59,714 bases of DNA from Desulfobacterales bacterium (GCA_030610995.1 JAUWQO010000005.1:1-59714); one strand, 5' to 3'. Counted from the stretch's first letter, positions 25,760 to 35,874 are shown. Notes: a model not told the origin generated them from the sequence alone. Numbers and translations: made by a program.

Positions 25760-27731
25760 CGAGCGTGCCTCCTTCCTCGTCTTCAGCGCCGCTTGTGCTT
25801 GTCGCTCCAGTGGCGTGGTCGATGGCTCTGACGAGGTAACCCGGCAGCGCTCGTCGCCAACGCGCCTCATCCCAGTCCGGAGCGCAGTAACGCCGCTCCA
25901 AGAGGCTTGCTATGCACTGCGCCGTCTCGGCCTTGGATACTTGCCTTTTCAGCAGTGGATCATAGATTAGGCAAGCAATTTCCTTTGCCGATTTGCCTTC
26001 ATCATGCCACTGCTTGTATTCCGCGTTTGCTTTTCGAATGATTTCTTTGGCTTTGTTGCCTATTGGAAAGGATGCATAGGTAGAATTGGCAGATTTAGCC
26101 AGCGATATGGCAACATGAAGGTAAGGAGCCAAGTCGGTCAGAGCAAGGTCGAACTCGAAGGTCCAGCATGGCGACACTTCAGTAATGACCGGGCCACCAT
26201 CGTTGGCTTTCCGAGACTTAATTCGGCTGTTGATTTTATCTTTAGGCCATTCGTTTTCTGTCTTCCTTTCAGCAGACAACAGAGGCTTTGCTTCAACTGG
26301 TGGGATGTCCCGATCAGCAAGGCACGAAACACGAACGGACATTTGCGGGTTGCTCTTCTGTTGAAAGACACGCGAGTATCGGAACAAACCGACGTGTCCA
26401 ACCTTAACAATCGAAACGCCATGCTTCGTGAGCGAACGGCCAATCTTCTCCGCCAATGTCGGGAGCAAGAGCGCTTCAGCATCCCCCTCGACAATTAGCA
26501 CCCCCCTAGCAAAAAACATGTTGGACTTCGTTACATCGAGAAACCGCTCCAGAAACTCGTAATCCGATTGGTTGAGGCGGGTGAATTGCGGGCCCATGGG
26601 AAAGGCCCGTCCCTTGTGCATGACAATGAGCCCCTTCACGCCGATTCTTGAGGCAAGGTTGGGACTGTGCGAAGTAAGCACAATCTGCATCTGATTCTGA
26701 GGCGACGTTGGCTTGCGCTTTGAGTGATCGCGCAGGAATTCGATAAGGCGCAACTGTCGCTGGGGTTCCAAGTGCGCTTCGGGTTCTTCAATAAGAAGGA
26801 GCGGAAACTCAGGGTCCCAGTCGTTGGAAGGAGTTAATGCGAGCAGTTCCGTTGCAATGAATAGAAGGTTGTGAATGCCAAGTCCTCGGGTCGCTCCCTC
26901 GGCGACATCTTCCAAATTCAACTCCATCCGCTCCAGAATTTGCCGCAAACCATGCGCCCTGATATTGATGTCACAGCGAAGAGGTACTTCGCCAAGGCTG
27001 AAATGTTCAAGATACTTTTCGTTTACACCCTTGGTAGCATTTTTGATGACGTCGACTTCTCTCAAATTATTTTCAGCCTTCCGCATTATTCCCACGAGAG
27101 TCTTAGGTTTGGAATCCATATCGTTTGGGTTCCAGTCGTCCTTCTCTTGGTCTTTGATACCTGGGTAGGCTCGAAGTACTTGAGACAATCGCGATCCCTT
27201 TCGCGCCGACATCTCGCTAACAGCATCGCGCAGGGGCTTTAGATAGGTTGCTCTCAAAAAGTCCTTGGCCGCTCCTTCAACGCGTTTGCCCTCCTCGTCC
27301 GATCCGGCTCTTACCTCATACGTAACGCGTCGCCTGCGAGGACTGATCTCTTTCCCATCATTCCGCTCGGCCTTGAGCCACATTCTCAGATAGAACTCGC
27401 TTTCGGCCCCTTCTCCATCAACGCTAAGATATTCCAGCAACGCACCCGCTTCCATTGAGTTCAATCCGCGAAACTCCCCGAGGATCGTCAGTTCGAGAGC
27501 AGGTTTCTCCTGCCCTACCCCGACATGAAAATCGCTTTCCTGCACGGTGAAGTAGTCCTGCGTCACCGTCCCAACCAATAGACGAATCGCATCAATGACG
27601 CATGTTTTACCCGAGTCGTTCTCCCCTACGAGGAGATTCAATCCCGGCTGAAGGTCAATGACGCCATGCCCGTCTTCCTGGCGACTACCGAAGATGCGAA
27701 AGTTCTCAATCTCGAGTCTATGCAGATACAT
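25746..27731 (-). CDS. gajA: Gabija GajA, OLD-family ATPase-nuclease
   Basis: 661 residues. The N-terminal ABC-type ATPase has Walker A LVGENDSGKTC (about 33-43), Walker B LLLIEEPEAHLEPQ and switch VLTSHSPNL. The C-terminal TOPRIM domain has VLIVEGDAEALLLPTL and a later CLADRDIPP, giving the Glu and DxD metal ligands. OLD-family proteins of this layout are sequence-specific DNA nickases in Gabija, repressed by ATP and released during phage infection. Directly upstream of gajB with a short overlap, so the two are coupled. Slightly longer than the best studied GajA (about 580 residues). Confidence 0.87.
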   Translation of the reverse strand: MYLHRLEIENFRIFGSRQEDGHGVIDLQPGLNLLVGENDSGKTCVIDAIRLLVGTVTQDYFTVQESDFHVGVGQEKPALELTILGEFRGLNSMEAGALLEYLSVDGEGAESEFYLRMWLKAERNDGKEISPRRRRVTYEVRAGSDEEGKRVEGAAKDFLRATYLKPLRDAVSEMSARKGSRLSQVLRAYPGIKDQEKDDWNPNDMDSKPKTLVGIMRKAENNLREVDVIKNATKGVNEKYLEHFSLGEVPLRCDINIRAHGLRQILERMELNLEDVAEGATRGLGIHNLLFIATELLALTPSNDWDPEFPLLLIEEPEAHLEPQRQLRLIEFLRDHSKRKPTSPQNQMQIVLTSHSPNLASRIGVKGLIVMHKGRAFPMGPQFTRLNQSDYEFLERFLDVTKSNMFFARGVLIVEGDAEALLLPTLAEKIGRSLTKHGVSIVKVGHVGLFRYSRVFQQKSNPQMSVRVSCLADRDIPPVEAKPLLSAERKTENEWPKDKINSRIKSRKANDGGPVITEVSPCWTFEFDLALTDLAPYLHVAISLAKSANSTYASFPIGNKAKEIIRKANAEYKQWHDEGKSAKEIACLIYDPLLKRQVSKAETAQCIASLLERRYCAPDWDEARWRRALPGYLVRAIDHATGATSTSGAEDEEGGTLDATP

Positions 27732-28100
27732 GCTAATCTCCTTTTATCGCCAGACGAGCGTTCCTTGTCCGGGGGTCCATGAAATATTAACATTTGCCTC
27801 TATTCACGAGCCCCCTCGCTGAACATCACCTCGCCTCTTCCTCCAATGCGAGTCTTTTAAGAGTTTGTCATTTCTCCGTTGCTGAGGATCAGGGGCACTC
27901 AACGGTTCTTGCGGATCTGAGCCTTGCGCTTAGCATCACCATATTTTCCAAATCTACCGCCCATGGACACTTCCAATCTTCGCATCAGACTTATTCAACA
28001 TAGGATGCTCTGTGAAATCATGTTTGCTTTTATTTAACTGGGGTCAATAACATTCCGGCCTTACCGGAATTTAAGATGTCACCCTTATATCTTTCGTTAT
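27732..28100. other. Spacer upstream of gajA
   Basis: About 370 nt without a gene. It must contain the gajA promoter on the minus strand. Near 28040-28090 a short palindrome (ATTCCGGCC-TTACCGGAAT) sits beside the phrase TTAAGATGTCACCCT, which is shared with about 21862, hinting at a common scar flanking this part of the island. Confidence 0.4.
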
Positions 28101-28523
28101 CTACATAATGTACATTGTATCCACCCTGTCCTGTTGTTTTAGAAATTCAAGTTGTTCATCAATTGTCGAAAACATAGAAAGGTCCAATTCTTCGAACTCA
28201 TCAGGACCGGTATTCGTTTTTCTAACGACATTTTGAATAATATCCTCTAATTGGTCTTTTGAAATTTCGGGAACTCTGGTGACAGAGCTTTTCTGCGGGA
28301 CACCACTTACGATCTTGAAATTATAGCTCACCATTTCAAACATTCCATTGGTCTTTTCTTTTGTTAATATTCGATATTCAAAATGCTCACGACGTCCAGC
28401 CATGGGACGAAAATAATAGAATTTATACAATCGTTCACCCTTACTTATCCGCAGTAAATAGTTGTCATCTTTAGTCTGTGACTTTTTTCTCTTTACGTTT
28501 TTTATTCGCTTCTTCATACCCAA
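28101..28523 (-). CDS. Small basic hypothetical protein, end of RM-like module
   Basis: 140 residues. The N-terminus is strongly basic (MKKRIKNVKRKKSQTK), followed by a beta-rich middle (YLLRISKGERLYKFYYFRPMAGRREHFEYRI) and an acidic helical tail. No family recognised. It follows the DprA-like gene by 2 nt on the same strand, so it is the last gene of the helicase-methylase-DprA run. The basic tail suits binding to DNA or RNA, but no catalytic motif is visible. Confidence 0.6.
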   Translation of the reverse strand: MGMKKRIKNVKRKKSQTKDDNYLLRISKGERLYKFYYFRPMAGRREHFEYRILTKEKTNGMFEMVSYNFKIVSGVPQKSSVTRVPEISKDQLEDIIQNVVRKTNTGPDEFEELDLSMFSTIDEQLEFLKQQDRVDTMYIM

Positions 28524-28525
28524 TA

Positions 28526-29161
28526 CTACTTATCAATGCTTGCCCACAGGGAAACATTGTCCATGTTTACAGGGCGCGCACCCATTTTAATAAGGTTTTT
28601 ATTGTAATCACTTTCAAAGGTATAAATTGGTTTTTGCCAAGAAAGAATCTGCCGGCAGAGTTCTTCGGTTTTACTGGATGATTCGGCATGGATCACGAAA
28701 ATAACGGCAGACATGGCTGCGACAAATAGATTGCGATAATGGGACCTCTTGGCAGAAATGCGTTGTTGATTTTCATCAAATGGGGAGAGAAAAAGCAGCC
28801 GATCGTCTTTCAGGGGTTTTTTATATTCTTTATTTATCCGCATTTTATTTATACTTCTGGCAGGACAGATGATGACGGGCTGGGTGCCGCGTAAAAGTAT
28901 TGTGAGGCATTCACGTTCCATTGGCGAATGGAATCCGCTGATAACTGTCATGCCGGCATTCCTTAAAATTTGCGCGATGTCGTAGGTTTTTACTATCAGA
29001 TCGCCAGGACATTTTGTCGAGCAAAAAAAGGCTGTTGAGTTATGGCGGAGGATGTCGAGGTTTCCGATGGCCGTGATCGCGTCCGGAGCGTCTTTGCCCA
29101 GGTGCTGCTGTAAGGCTGATGGATAATTCGGGTCGTTTTTCTTCAGGCTAATTGTATCCAT
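28526..29161 (-). CDS. DprA/Smf-like (SLOG-fold) protein
   Basis: 211 residues, shorter than housekeeping DprA and lacking its C-terminal winged helix. DprA-like features: N-terminal DPNYPSALQQHLGKDAPDAITAIGNLDIL, then FFCSTKCPGDLIVKTYDIAQILRNAGMTVISGFHSPMERECL, as in the Rossmann SLOG fold that binds nucleotides or ssDNA. The usual GSR/GxA motif is altered, so it is a divergent member. It is encoded 3 nt after the Eco57I-type methylase gene. DprA-like genes are known companions of restriction-like systems. A decayed paralogue exists at 21.1 kb. Confidence 0.75.
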   Translation of the reverse strand: MDTISLKKNDPNYPSALQQHLGKDAPDAITAIGNLDILRHNSTAFFCSTKCPGDLIVKTYDIAQILRNAGMTVISGFHSPMERECLTILLRGTQPVIICPARSINKMRINKEYKKPLKDDRLLFLSPFDENQQRISAKRSHYRNLFVAAMSAVIFVIHAESSSKTEELCRQILSWQKPIYTFESDYNKNLIKMGARPVNMDNVSLWASIDK

Positions 29162-29164
29162 CTC

Positions 29165-32100
29165 TCAGCCTAATCCCGTTCGATACTTGATGTCGTAGTT
29201 GATGATAAAGTCGAGTTCTTCGTCTGTAAAGCCGTAATGTTTTGCTAAAGCTCTGTCGATTTCATCTATTAATGATTTGGTTTTATTCGGTCTGTATTGC
29301 TCATAGGTCATTTTTCCAATTCGCATCTCTTTTGTCGCTTTAAGAGTTCGTTGATGGTCATAACCCAAGTTTTTAAGTTTTCTACCTATATCAGGGTTCA
29401 GGTCAATGAAAATTTTACCATTGTCAACCATTGTCAAATGCCGACAATCAGAATATTTTCTCCACAACCAATAAAAAGTTGTTGAGTTGAAAACAGCACA
29501 TATTGCCAACTGCGTCTCACAATCCTTTACAAAACGATTTTTGTATTCATTAGACGCTTGTATCTCATCAAAAGCTCTGAGCCAGTAGCCACCAGTGCCC
29601 CCGCTTATTGCAACCAATTGGCCTGTATCTGTAAAATAGGTAGTAACGTTTTTCTTGTTATTTTCAATTTTTTTCACAACACTCAACTCTATATCATTTG
29701 AAAATTTTCCCCAGCCCCCGTCCCTTGATTGAAACCCCGACTCTACGTAGCATACTAATTTAAGTATATTTTCACGCTCATTTTTCAGCCAATGCTTAAA
29801 ACCAGCTGACATAAATGATGAAATCTTATCAAATGACTTTTGGAGAATACATATAGACAGAATTTGATGGACCCCACTAAAAAGGCAACTTGGTCTGTCT
29901 GCAAAGCTAGAATAGTAAATATGTAAAGCAGTTCTCTCCATTTCTTGTCTTAGATTTGACATTCGAGGTGTAGCGCCCAATGAAACTGGAACAATCATTC
30001 CAAAAAAGCAATTATTATTCAAAAGAGCTATAGAGCGCTCTATTACAAACGCATACAGGTTCCCACAACTTTCTGTTTTGTACCCCTTTACCAAATAATT
30101 CTTTCGCATTTTCTTGTATTCTACATACGGCGGATTCCCAATAATTACATCAAACCCGCCTTCATTAATAATCCCATAAAACTCGCTAAACCAATGAAAA
30201 GGCTGGTGGCTTTCACGCCATTGGGCGAACTCCTTGTTGTATTTTTTCTCAGAAGTCACACTGTTTTGGCGAATATCATACTCTGATGCCAGGTAACGAT
30301 CCAGTTCGTCTGCAAGGAGCTTTAACCTGCTGCTAAGTTTCTGTTTGGCATCAGAAAAATCATTTGTATCCATTCCGTGCTCTGTCTGCATCTGCCGAAA
30401 TTTCTTGAATGCCATGTCAGCAATTTCGGCCTTTTCCTCTATCCGACCTAAGGCATCAAGATCCTCCGGAAACAATAGTCTTCCTTGTTTTTGCTTGCCT
30501 GCTTCAGACATAGTAATTGCTTCCCTGACTTCATCCTTGTTTGCAAAACCCACGAGTGTGTTTCCCGCCCGGATATTAAAATCAATGTCCGGCAGCGGCT
30601 CGATCTTATCAACACTATCAACCTGGGCAACCAGTTTGAGAAATAGGCGAAGCTTGCAGATTTCTGTTGCTTCCTCCATGATGTCCACACCGTACAGGTT
30701 GCTTAGTATGATCGACTTGAGGATGAAATAGCGGCGGTTTGGGTGCTCCTCTATCCGTTTGAGGATTTTTCGAAAATCACCGAATTTGTCGGAGCGGTGT
30801 TTCTGTCCTGAGCTTTCCAGTTCATCAAGAAAAACCTGCATCCGGTCAAGACACGCCTCGTAAAGGGGTTCAAGGATATTCAGAGCGGCAAAAAGGAAGG
30901 CACCTGACCCGCAAGTCGGGTCCAAAACGTTCATCCCTGGCTGAAATTGCTCATTCGACTTTTCCGGTATCCGGCCTGCTATGGTATAGTAAATGGCGCG
31001 GAGCAGTTCAGGGCCTTCACAGTTTTCAATCACGTCCTGGGCAAACTGGCGGATGTCGAGATTATATGTGATAAGATCGTTGATGGAACTGATTCCACCC
31101 CTTGTAAGTTTGCCATAGACTTCTTCGTAACGCTGCCGCCGTGCCACCACCTCCCGCCAGATTTCGGTAGGCAGGGCATATTCCGGGCTTGCAGGTTTGT
31201 TCCACTCGGTGCGCTTTGAAACATTCTTTATTCCGGCAGCGATTTCTTGGGGCAGGTCTAATTTTACTCCTTTTTTTACAACATCATAAATATAACGGTC
31301 AGGATCTTCCTTGAGCAGCCGCCATACAGACTGCTCACCTTCAAAGGCGATTTTGCACTTCTTTTGGGACTGATCAAAGAGAAATGGGATGATGGTGTTT
31401 TTGCTGATATACTCTGTGATATCCTCTTTGGTGTAATAAGCACCCATCTGTTTCTGGTTGATGTATTTTTCAAAGATATAGCCAAGAACATCCGGGTTGA
31501 TTTCATTGTCAGCCTTTAGCCGACGCTCATCAAGATGCCATTGGTACTGCTCAAAAAAAGCGAAGAGATTTTCAAATGCCGCATCCTCGATCTGAATCTC
31601 TTTTCCGTGCAGATTTTCAATCTGGTGTCTTTGAAAAAGGCCTCCATCAAGATAAGGCACCTTGCCCAAAAGCCTGTTTGTTTCCGGGGTGCGGTCTTCC
31701 TCTTTTTTGGCAAAGCCCTCAAAAAAGAGCGGGCAGAGAAAGTTCTTGTAATATCCATTTTTGCTGTGTTCTTTGCTCTTATGCAGGCAAGATCTCAGGT
31801 AATCTGTATTATTATCGAGAAAGCCTTTTTTCTGGATAAAATAGATAAACATCAGGCGGTTTAACATGACAGATATATACCACCTCTGCAACTTGTCTTC
31901 AGGAATGCCTTTCAGAAATTCCGAGAACTTTTCGTGTTCCGTCTTGAACCGGTCGTAGAACTTCTTTGTGACTTTTTCTACATCAAATGCCTTTTTAGCG
32001 CGTCGGCCCACTTCGATAATGGTCAGTTGTTCCTCTTCTTCAAGACTGAATGCCAGATTATCGATTTTCTGGATAAGCGAATCGCCGGACTGCTTTGCAT

Positions 32101-32458
32101 AATAGGTGTGCTCCCGGCATTGAGCAGGCTTAACGGACTGCCGTTTCACCCATTGCCAAACCTGCCTGGTCTTATCCGCATTGAGATAAATGATCAGATG
32201 CTCGTGATGGGATTTTGCAACCTGTCGTTCAATCTTTCGCCGAATTGAGTAATCAGGCATTGATCCATTAGTTGCCGGCCCACACACAAAAACAACTATG
32301 CCGCGTTTTTCTGCAATAGCGCCAAGTATGAAGTTCTGGCCGTCAACCGGAATGTCAAGGATAGAGGTATAATGATCCCATCCTAACTCTTCGATGAACA
32401 GGGTTTTGAAGTCAAACTCCCGGAGGAGCCTTCGGGTTCTTTCAAGGTTAAGAGGCAT
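29165..32458 (-). CDS. Eco57I-type DNA methylase (type IIG-like/PglX-like)
   Basis: 1097 residues. The N-terminal 450 or so residues are not a recognisable nuclease but match the accessory N-terminal region seen in large Eco57I-class methylases (MGAYYTKEDITEYIS leads into the methylase). Motif I NVLDPTCGSGAFLFAA lies near residue 512 and catalytic motif IV FDVIIGNPPYVEY near 774, i.e. an N6-adenine methyltransferase with gamma-like order. The C-terminal 250 residues would be target recognition. The gene lies between the PLD-SNF2 helicase gene and the dprA-like gene, all on one strand with gaps of 3-23 nt. It would mark self DNA for the module. Confidence 0.87.
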   Translation of the reverse strand: MPLNLERTRRLLREFDFKTLFIEELGWDHYTSILDIPVDGQNFILGAIAEKRGIVVFVCGPATNGSMPDYSIRRKIERQVAKSHHEHLIIYLNADKTRQVWQWVKRQSVKPAQCREHTYYAKQSGDSLIQKIDNLAFSLEEEEQLTIIEVGRRAKKAFDVEKVTKKFYDRFKTEHEKFSEFLKGIPEDKLQRWYISVMLNRLMFIYFIQKKGFLDNNTDYLRSCLHKSKEHSKNGYYKNFLCPLFFEGFAKKEEDRTPETNRLLGKVPYLDGGLFQRHQIENLHGKEIQIEDAAFENLFAFFEQYQWHLDERRLKADNEINPDVLGYIFEKYINQKQMGAYYTKEDITEYISKNTIIPFLFDQSQKKCKIAFEGEQSVWRLLKEDPDRYIYDVVKKGVKLDLPQEIAAGIKNVSKRTEWNKPASPEYALPTEIWREVVARRQRYEEVYGKLTRGGISSINDLITYNLDIRQFAQDVIENCEGPELLRAIYYTIAGRIPEKSNEQFQPGMNVLDPTCGSGAFLFAALNILEPLYEACLDRMQVFLDELESSGQKHRSDKFGDFRKILKRIEEHPNRRYFILKSIILSNLYGVDIMEEATEICKLRLFLKLVAQVDSVDKIEPLPDIDFNIRAGNTLVGFANKDEVREAITMSEAGKQKQGRLLFPEDLDALGRIEEKAEIADMAFKKFRQMQTEHGMDTNDFSDAKQKLSSRLKLLADELDRYLASEYDIRQNSVTSEKKYNKEFAQWRESHQPFHWFSEFYGIINEGGFDVIIGNPPYVEYKKMRKNYLVKGYKTESCGNLYAFVIERSIALLNNNCFFGMIVPVSLGATPRMSNLRQEMERTALHIYYSSFADRPSCLFSGVHQILSICILQKSFDKISSFMSAGFKHWLKNERENILKLVCYVESGFQSRDGGWGKFSNDIELSVVKKIENNKKNVTTYFTDTGQLVAISGGTGGYWLRAFDEIQASNEYKNRFVKDCETQLAICAVFNSTTFYWLWRKYSDCRHLTMVDNGKIFIDLNPDIGRKLKNLGYDHQRTLKATKEMRIGKMTYEQYRPNKTKSLIDEIDRALAKHYGFTDEELDFIINYDIKYRTGLG

Positions 32459-32481
32459 AGTCCTGAAATGGTCTCCTTATG

Positions 32482-35400
32482 CTATAGGTTTTTTTCCACC
32501 AGACCCAAAGAACAGATGATTTTCGGTTCACGTACTTCCCCATCCTCTTTATGAATAAGACAGAGGCGGTCTTCTTCTCTGAGCGCAGTAACCAGTTGGG
32601 CTAAAGCCATATTCGATATGCCGCTTCGAAGCTGACGGTTTAAGGTATCGATAGCGGATTGGCGTAAAGGATAACGGTAGATATCCTCTATTGCGCTAAG
32701 CAATTCCCTTGACTCAAACAGCGTGCCTTCGACTTCCCCTGCATAGTCTTTAAGCCGTTCATAAGTGCGAAAACGCGCGCCCGAAGGTCTTCCCAACTGG
32801 CCGCCGATGTGTCGTTCTTCTTCAATCAGGAGATCAACACCTTTTTTTACCAGTTCGTGATGATTTTCATGCCGGGGGATGGCTGCTGTATCAGGACGGC
32901 ATTTTGCCGCTTTAAGGATTTCAAACTGTGATTCCGTTACACTGCCGCCTTTTTGGTCAATCCAGGCAAGAGCATCGTTTCCTTCACCTGTCCGCATATA
33001 AACCAAAACCCCTTCCGGTTTTGTGCTTTCTGATTTAAGCTCTTTTGTGGAATAGACTACTGAAGGCATGGCAGGAATGATTTTCTTCAATTTTGGATCA
33101 GCATCTGTAGCGTTTTTCCAGATCTGATAAGCATAGGATGCAAGATCTACCTCTGTATCATCATCTCCATCCAGAATTCCTGCTTTTTCATTGTAAAGGT
33201 CTACTACCGCCTGATCATTGCAGTCATCTTCAAAGAATGCTTCGTCAGTACCGACAACCTCCGCATTTTCCTGCAATCTTAACCGCACTCGATCCCTAAG
33301 ACGAATGATACGCTCCACTCCCTCTGCTGGAAGAAAGGAGTAGCAAAGAATATTTTCCGCTTTCTGACCGATTCGATCAACACGCCCGGCACGCTGGATC
33401 AATCGAATAATGGCCCAAGGCAAATCGTAGTTAACCACAATAAAGCAATCCTGCAAATTTTGACCTTCGCTGAGGACGTCTGTTGCAACAAGAACCCGCA
33501 GTTCATCATCAGATTTAATTCGTCCGCGCTTTTCATTACTTTCCGGGCTGAAACGCCAGGCAAGAGCTGTTGGGTCCGGCGAACCTCCTGTCACGCCTGA
33601 CAAGCTTAATACACCACTGAGTTTCAAGTGTTTTTCCAGATAGCGCACAGTATCGGCAAACTGGGTAAAAACAATAACTTTCTCACCGGGATGTTTTTCA
33701 ACCATTAATTTGTGCAAAGCTTCCAGCTTGGTGTCTTTAGTCGAATTCCAATCACCGCATTTTTTTAGCATTCTTAAAAGAGCATTTCCGTCGCTTTGCA
33801 AATCGTTTGCCAGAGCCTTGATAAAAAGTTCCGGACGCAGCCATTTGAAACGGTTTTTATATTCTGAGGCGTATTTTGCATAAATTTCAGCAGCCCGATT
33901 TTTGTAGTCTTTCTCGAACTTTAGCGATCCTTTCTCATCAATCTCATTTTCACCTGTATTATCTTCATTATCGAACAGGTCTGATGTAATGCTCGTTGCA
34001 TCGGCATCTTCATCGAAAATACGGGCATCTAACAATCCGGCATCCTGGGTGCCGACAGGAAGAGGCTGACCTCGCTCGATAGCGTGAAGAAAAATATAAT
34101 TGCGCAGAATGTGTCGTTCTATAGATAGAATGAATGCCTGCCCGCTGCTCTCCAGCCGCTTGAAAATATTGGTACGGCAAAAACCCATGAGCCTTTTCCC
34201 TGCGCGGGAAAGATCGTTCAATGCTCTAATTTCAGATTGAGTGGGCGGTTTTCGGTGGGATTCCTTCACATAATTACCTAATCCGTAGCGAGGAAGTCTT
34301 AAGCTGTTGATTGTATCGACTACATCCGAAGCATAAAGTTTTGCATACTGATCATCAGGATCATTATCGTCGATCTTGAACTTTATCGTCTTTGGAACTC
34401 GCGCAGGAAAATAAGATCGGGTTCCATCTTCAAATGTAAGGTATTTGCGTCCGTTTTCAGGATCGGTTTCCGCATAGTTATCCTGAATAAAACTCCTTGT
34501 GCGCCTTACAAGGAAAAGGCGCATGAGTTCGCGCCAGTCATCTGCATATTCGCTCTTTTCAAAAGCAGCCAGAGAACGTATGTGGCACTGATGCTGACGT
34601 CTGAACTCAATCTCACCCATATCCTTTAACAATCGTTCAGGCCGGATGGTTAATTCTTTATCTTCAGAAACAAAAAGGCGCAACTGGTTTGATAGATCAA
34701 GGTAGGTTTTGTTGTAAGGTGTGGCTGAGAGAAGAATAACTTTACTCTCATTTTCGTTAATGTATTCCTGGATCGCATGATAGCGTTTACCTTCACGGTT
34801 GCGCAGGTTATGACTTTCATCTATTAAAACAAGCCTGAATCGCCTCAAGTCCGGTAACTGGCTGATAACCTGGCCGATGGAAAGTACTCTTGCGCGAAGG
34901 CGATACCTGTCACGATAGTCTTTCCACATATCTACCAGATTCCTGGGGCAGATGATCAATGTTTCCAAACCCAGGTCATCCTCAAGGATACGTGCAACAG
35001 CAGTTGCCATGAGGGTTTTGCCCAGGCCCACTACATCACCGATCAGAACTCCTCCTCTCTTATTGATATGGTGTGCGGCGATTTTTACGGCAGCTTTTTG
35101 AAATTCAAAAAGTTTTTGACCGAACTCCCGTGGAATCCGGAATTCAGAAAGACCCGCGCGAGCCTCTCGCGAGAGATGGTATGCCATTTTAATGTATATA
35201 TGATAAGGAGGGATCGGCTCTTCACGCGCCCAGCTTTCACCAATAATCTGGACCAGCTCATCTGAGATATCGATACACCAGCGGTCATTCCAGCGGTCAT
35301 CAAACCATTGGGCGAGTTTTTTACACGCGTCATGGTCAAGCACGTCTATATTTAATTCACCCTGCCTTGACAAGCCTGAAAAAGTCAGATTGCTGCTCCC

Positions 35401-35874
35401 AAGATATCCTGTGGCGGGATTGACCGGATCAGGCCGGAAAAGCAGATATAGCTTTGCATGTAAAGGGTGTCTAAGGAACAATTTAACGACAACTTTTTTT
35501 GCTTTAATCTGAGCGGCTAACCGGCGCAGGCCGGTTTCGTCTTTGTTTGTAGGCGCGCCGACCATCAGTTGATCCCGGAACTCCTCGGCTAATTTTTTCT
35601 TAAGACGAATTGCTGTCTGGTTATCCATGCCGCTATCGGCTTTTGAAAGCCTCATTACCTGCCGCAATTCATCCTGAGGCAATTTCTGCATTCCTACAAG
35701 AAGGCGGCAACAATGGCCTTCATTTCCAGACCATGTCTCGATATATGAATCTAATTCTTTCCAGCCACGAAGGTTGAAATATCCTACACAAAAATCTGCG
35801 CGATCGGATAATTCAAGGGTTTCCTGAAGAGCAGGAAGAAGGCTTGCTTCTATGTTGTCAAAAATGCGCGGCAT
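32482..35874 (-). CDS. PLD nuclease-SNF2 helicase fusion
   Basis: 1130 residues. Residues 1-190 form a phospholipase-D-like nuclease domain with HPLHAKLYLLF (H139-x-K141) and YLGSSNLTFSG (GSxN, 159-162). One HKD-like half-site per chain means it would act as a dimer. The SF2/SNF2 helicase follows with GDVVGLGKTLMA, LVLIDESHNLRN, ILLSATPYNKT and RLIQRAGRVDRIGQK. It is the first gene of the four-gene run. Helicase plus PLD plus methylase recalls DISARM (DrmA, DrmC, methylase), but there PLD and helicase are separate and a DUF1998 gene exists, which is absent here. Confidence 0.88.
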   Translation of the reverse strand: MPRIFDNIEASLLPALQETLELSDRADFCVGYFNLRGWKELDSYIETWSGNEGHCCRLLVGMQKLPQDELRQVMRLSKADSGMDNQTAIRLKKKLAEEFRDQLMVGAPTNKDETGLRRLAAQIKAKKVVVKLFLRHPLHAKLYLLFRPDPVNPATGYLGSSNLTFSGLSRQGELNIDVLDHDACKKLAQWFDDRWNDRWCIDISDELVQIIGESWAREEPIPPYHIYIKMAYHLSREARAGLSEFRIPREFGQKLFEFQKAAVKIAAHHINKRGGVLIGDVVGLGKTLMATAVARILEDDLGLETLIICPRNLVDMWKDYRDRYRLRARVLSIGQVISQLPDLRRFRLVLIDESHNLRNREGKRYHAIQEYINENESKVILLSATPYNKTYLDLSNQLRLFVSEDKELTIRPERLLKDMGEIEFRRQHQCHIRSLAAFEKSEYADDWRELMRLFLVRRTRSFIQDNYAETDPENGRKYLTFEDGTRSYFPARVPKTIKFKIDDNDPDDQYAKLYASDVVDTINSLRLPRYGLGNYVKESHRKPPTQSEIRALNDLSRAGKRLMGFCRTNIFKRLESSGQAFILSIERHILRNYIFLHAIERGQPLPVGTQDAGLLDARIFDEDADATSITSDLFDNEDNTGENEIDEKGSLKFEKDYKNRAAEIYAKYASEYKNRFKWLRPELFIKALANDLQSDGNALLRMLKKCGDWNSTKDTKLEALHKLMVEKHPGEKVIVFTQFADTVRYLEKHLKLSGVLSLSGVTGGSPDPTALAWRFSPESNEKRGRIKSDDELRVLVATDVLSEGQNLQDCFIVVNYDLPWAIIRLIQRAGRVDRIGQKAENILCYSFLPAEGVERIIRLRDRVRLRLQENAEVVGTDEAFFEDDCNDQAVVDLYNEKAGILDGDDDTEVDLASYAYQIWKNATDADPKLKKIIPAMPSVVYSTKELKSESTKPEGVLVYMRTGEGNDALAWIDQKGGSVTESQFEILKAAKCRPDTAAIPRHENHHELVKKGVDLLIEEERHIGGQLGRPSGARFRTYERLKDYAGEVEGTLFESRELLSAIEDIYRYPLRQSAIDTLNRQLRSGISNMALAQLVTALREEDRLCLIHKEDGEVREPKIICSLGLVEKNL

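Noticed and set aside
26004-26498. 164-aa plus-strand ORF inside gajA
   Set aside because: Antisense shadow of the TOPRIM region.
28526-29161. Housekeeping dprA
   Set aside because: Too short, no winged helix, altered motifs and a restriction-module context; treated as a divergent defence-associated member.
28101-35874. Calling the helicase-methylase module DISARM or BREX
   Set aside because: DUF1998 (DrmB), a separate DrmC, PglZ and BrxC are all absent, and the PLD domain is fused to the helicase; only partial resemblance.
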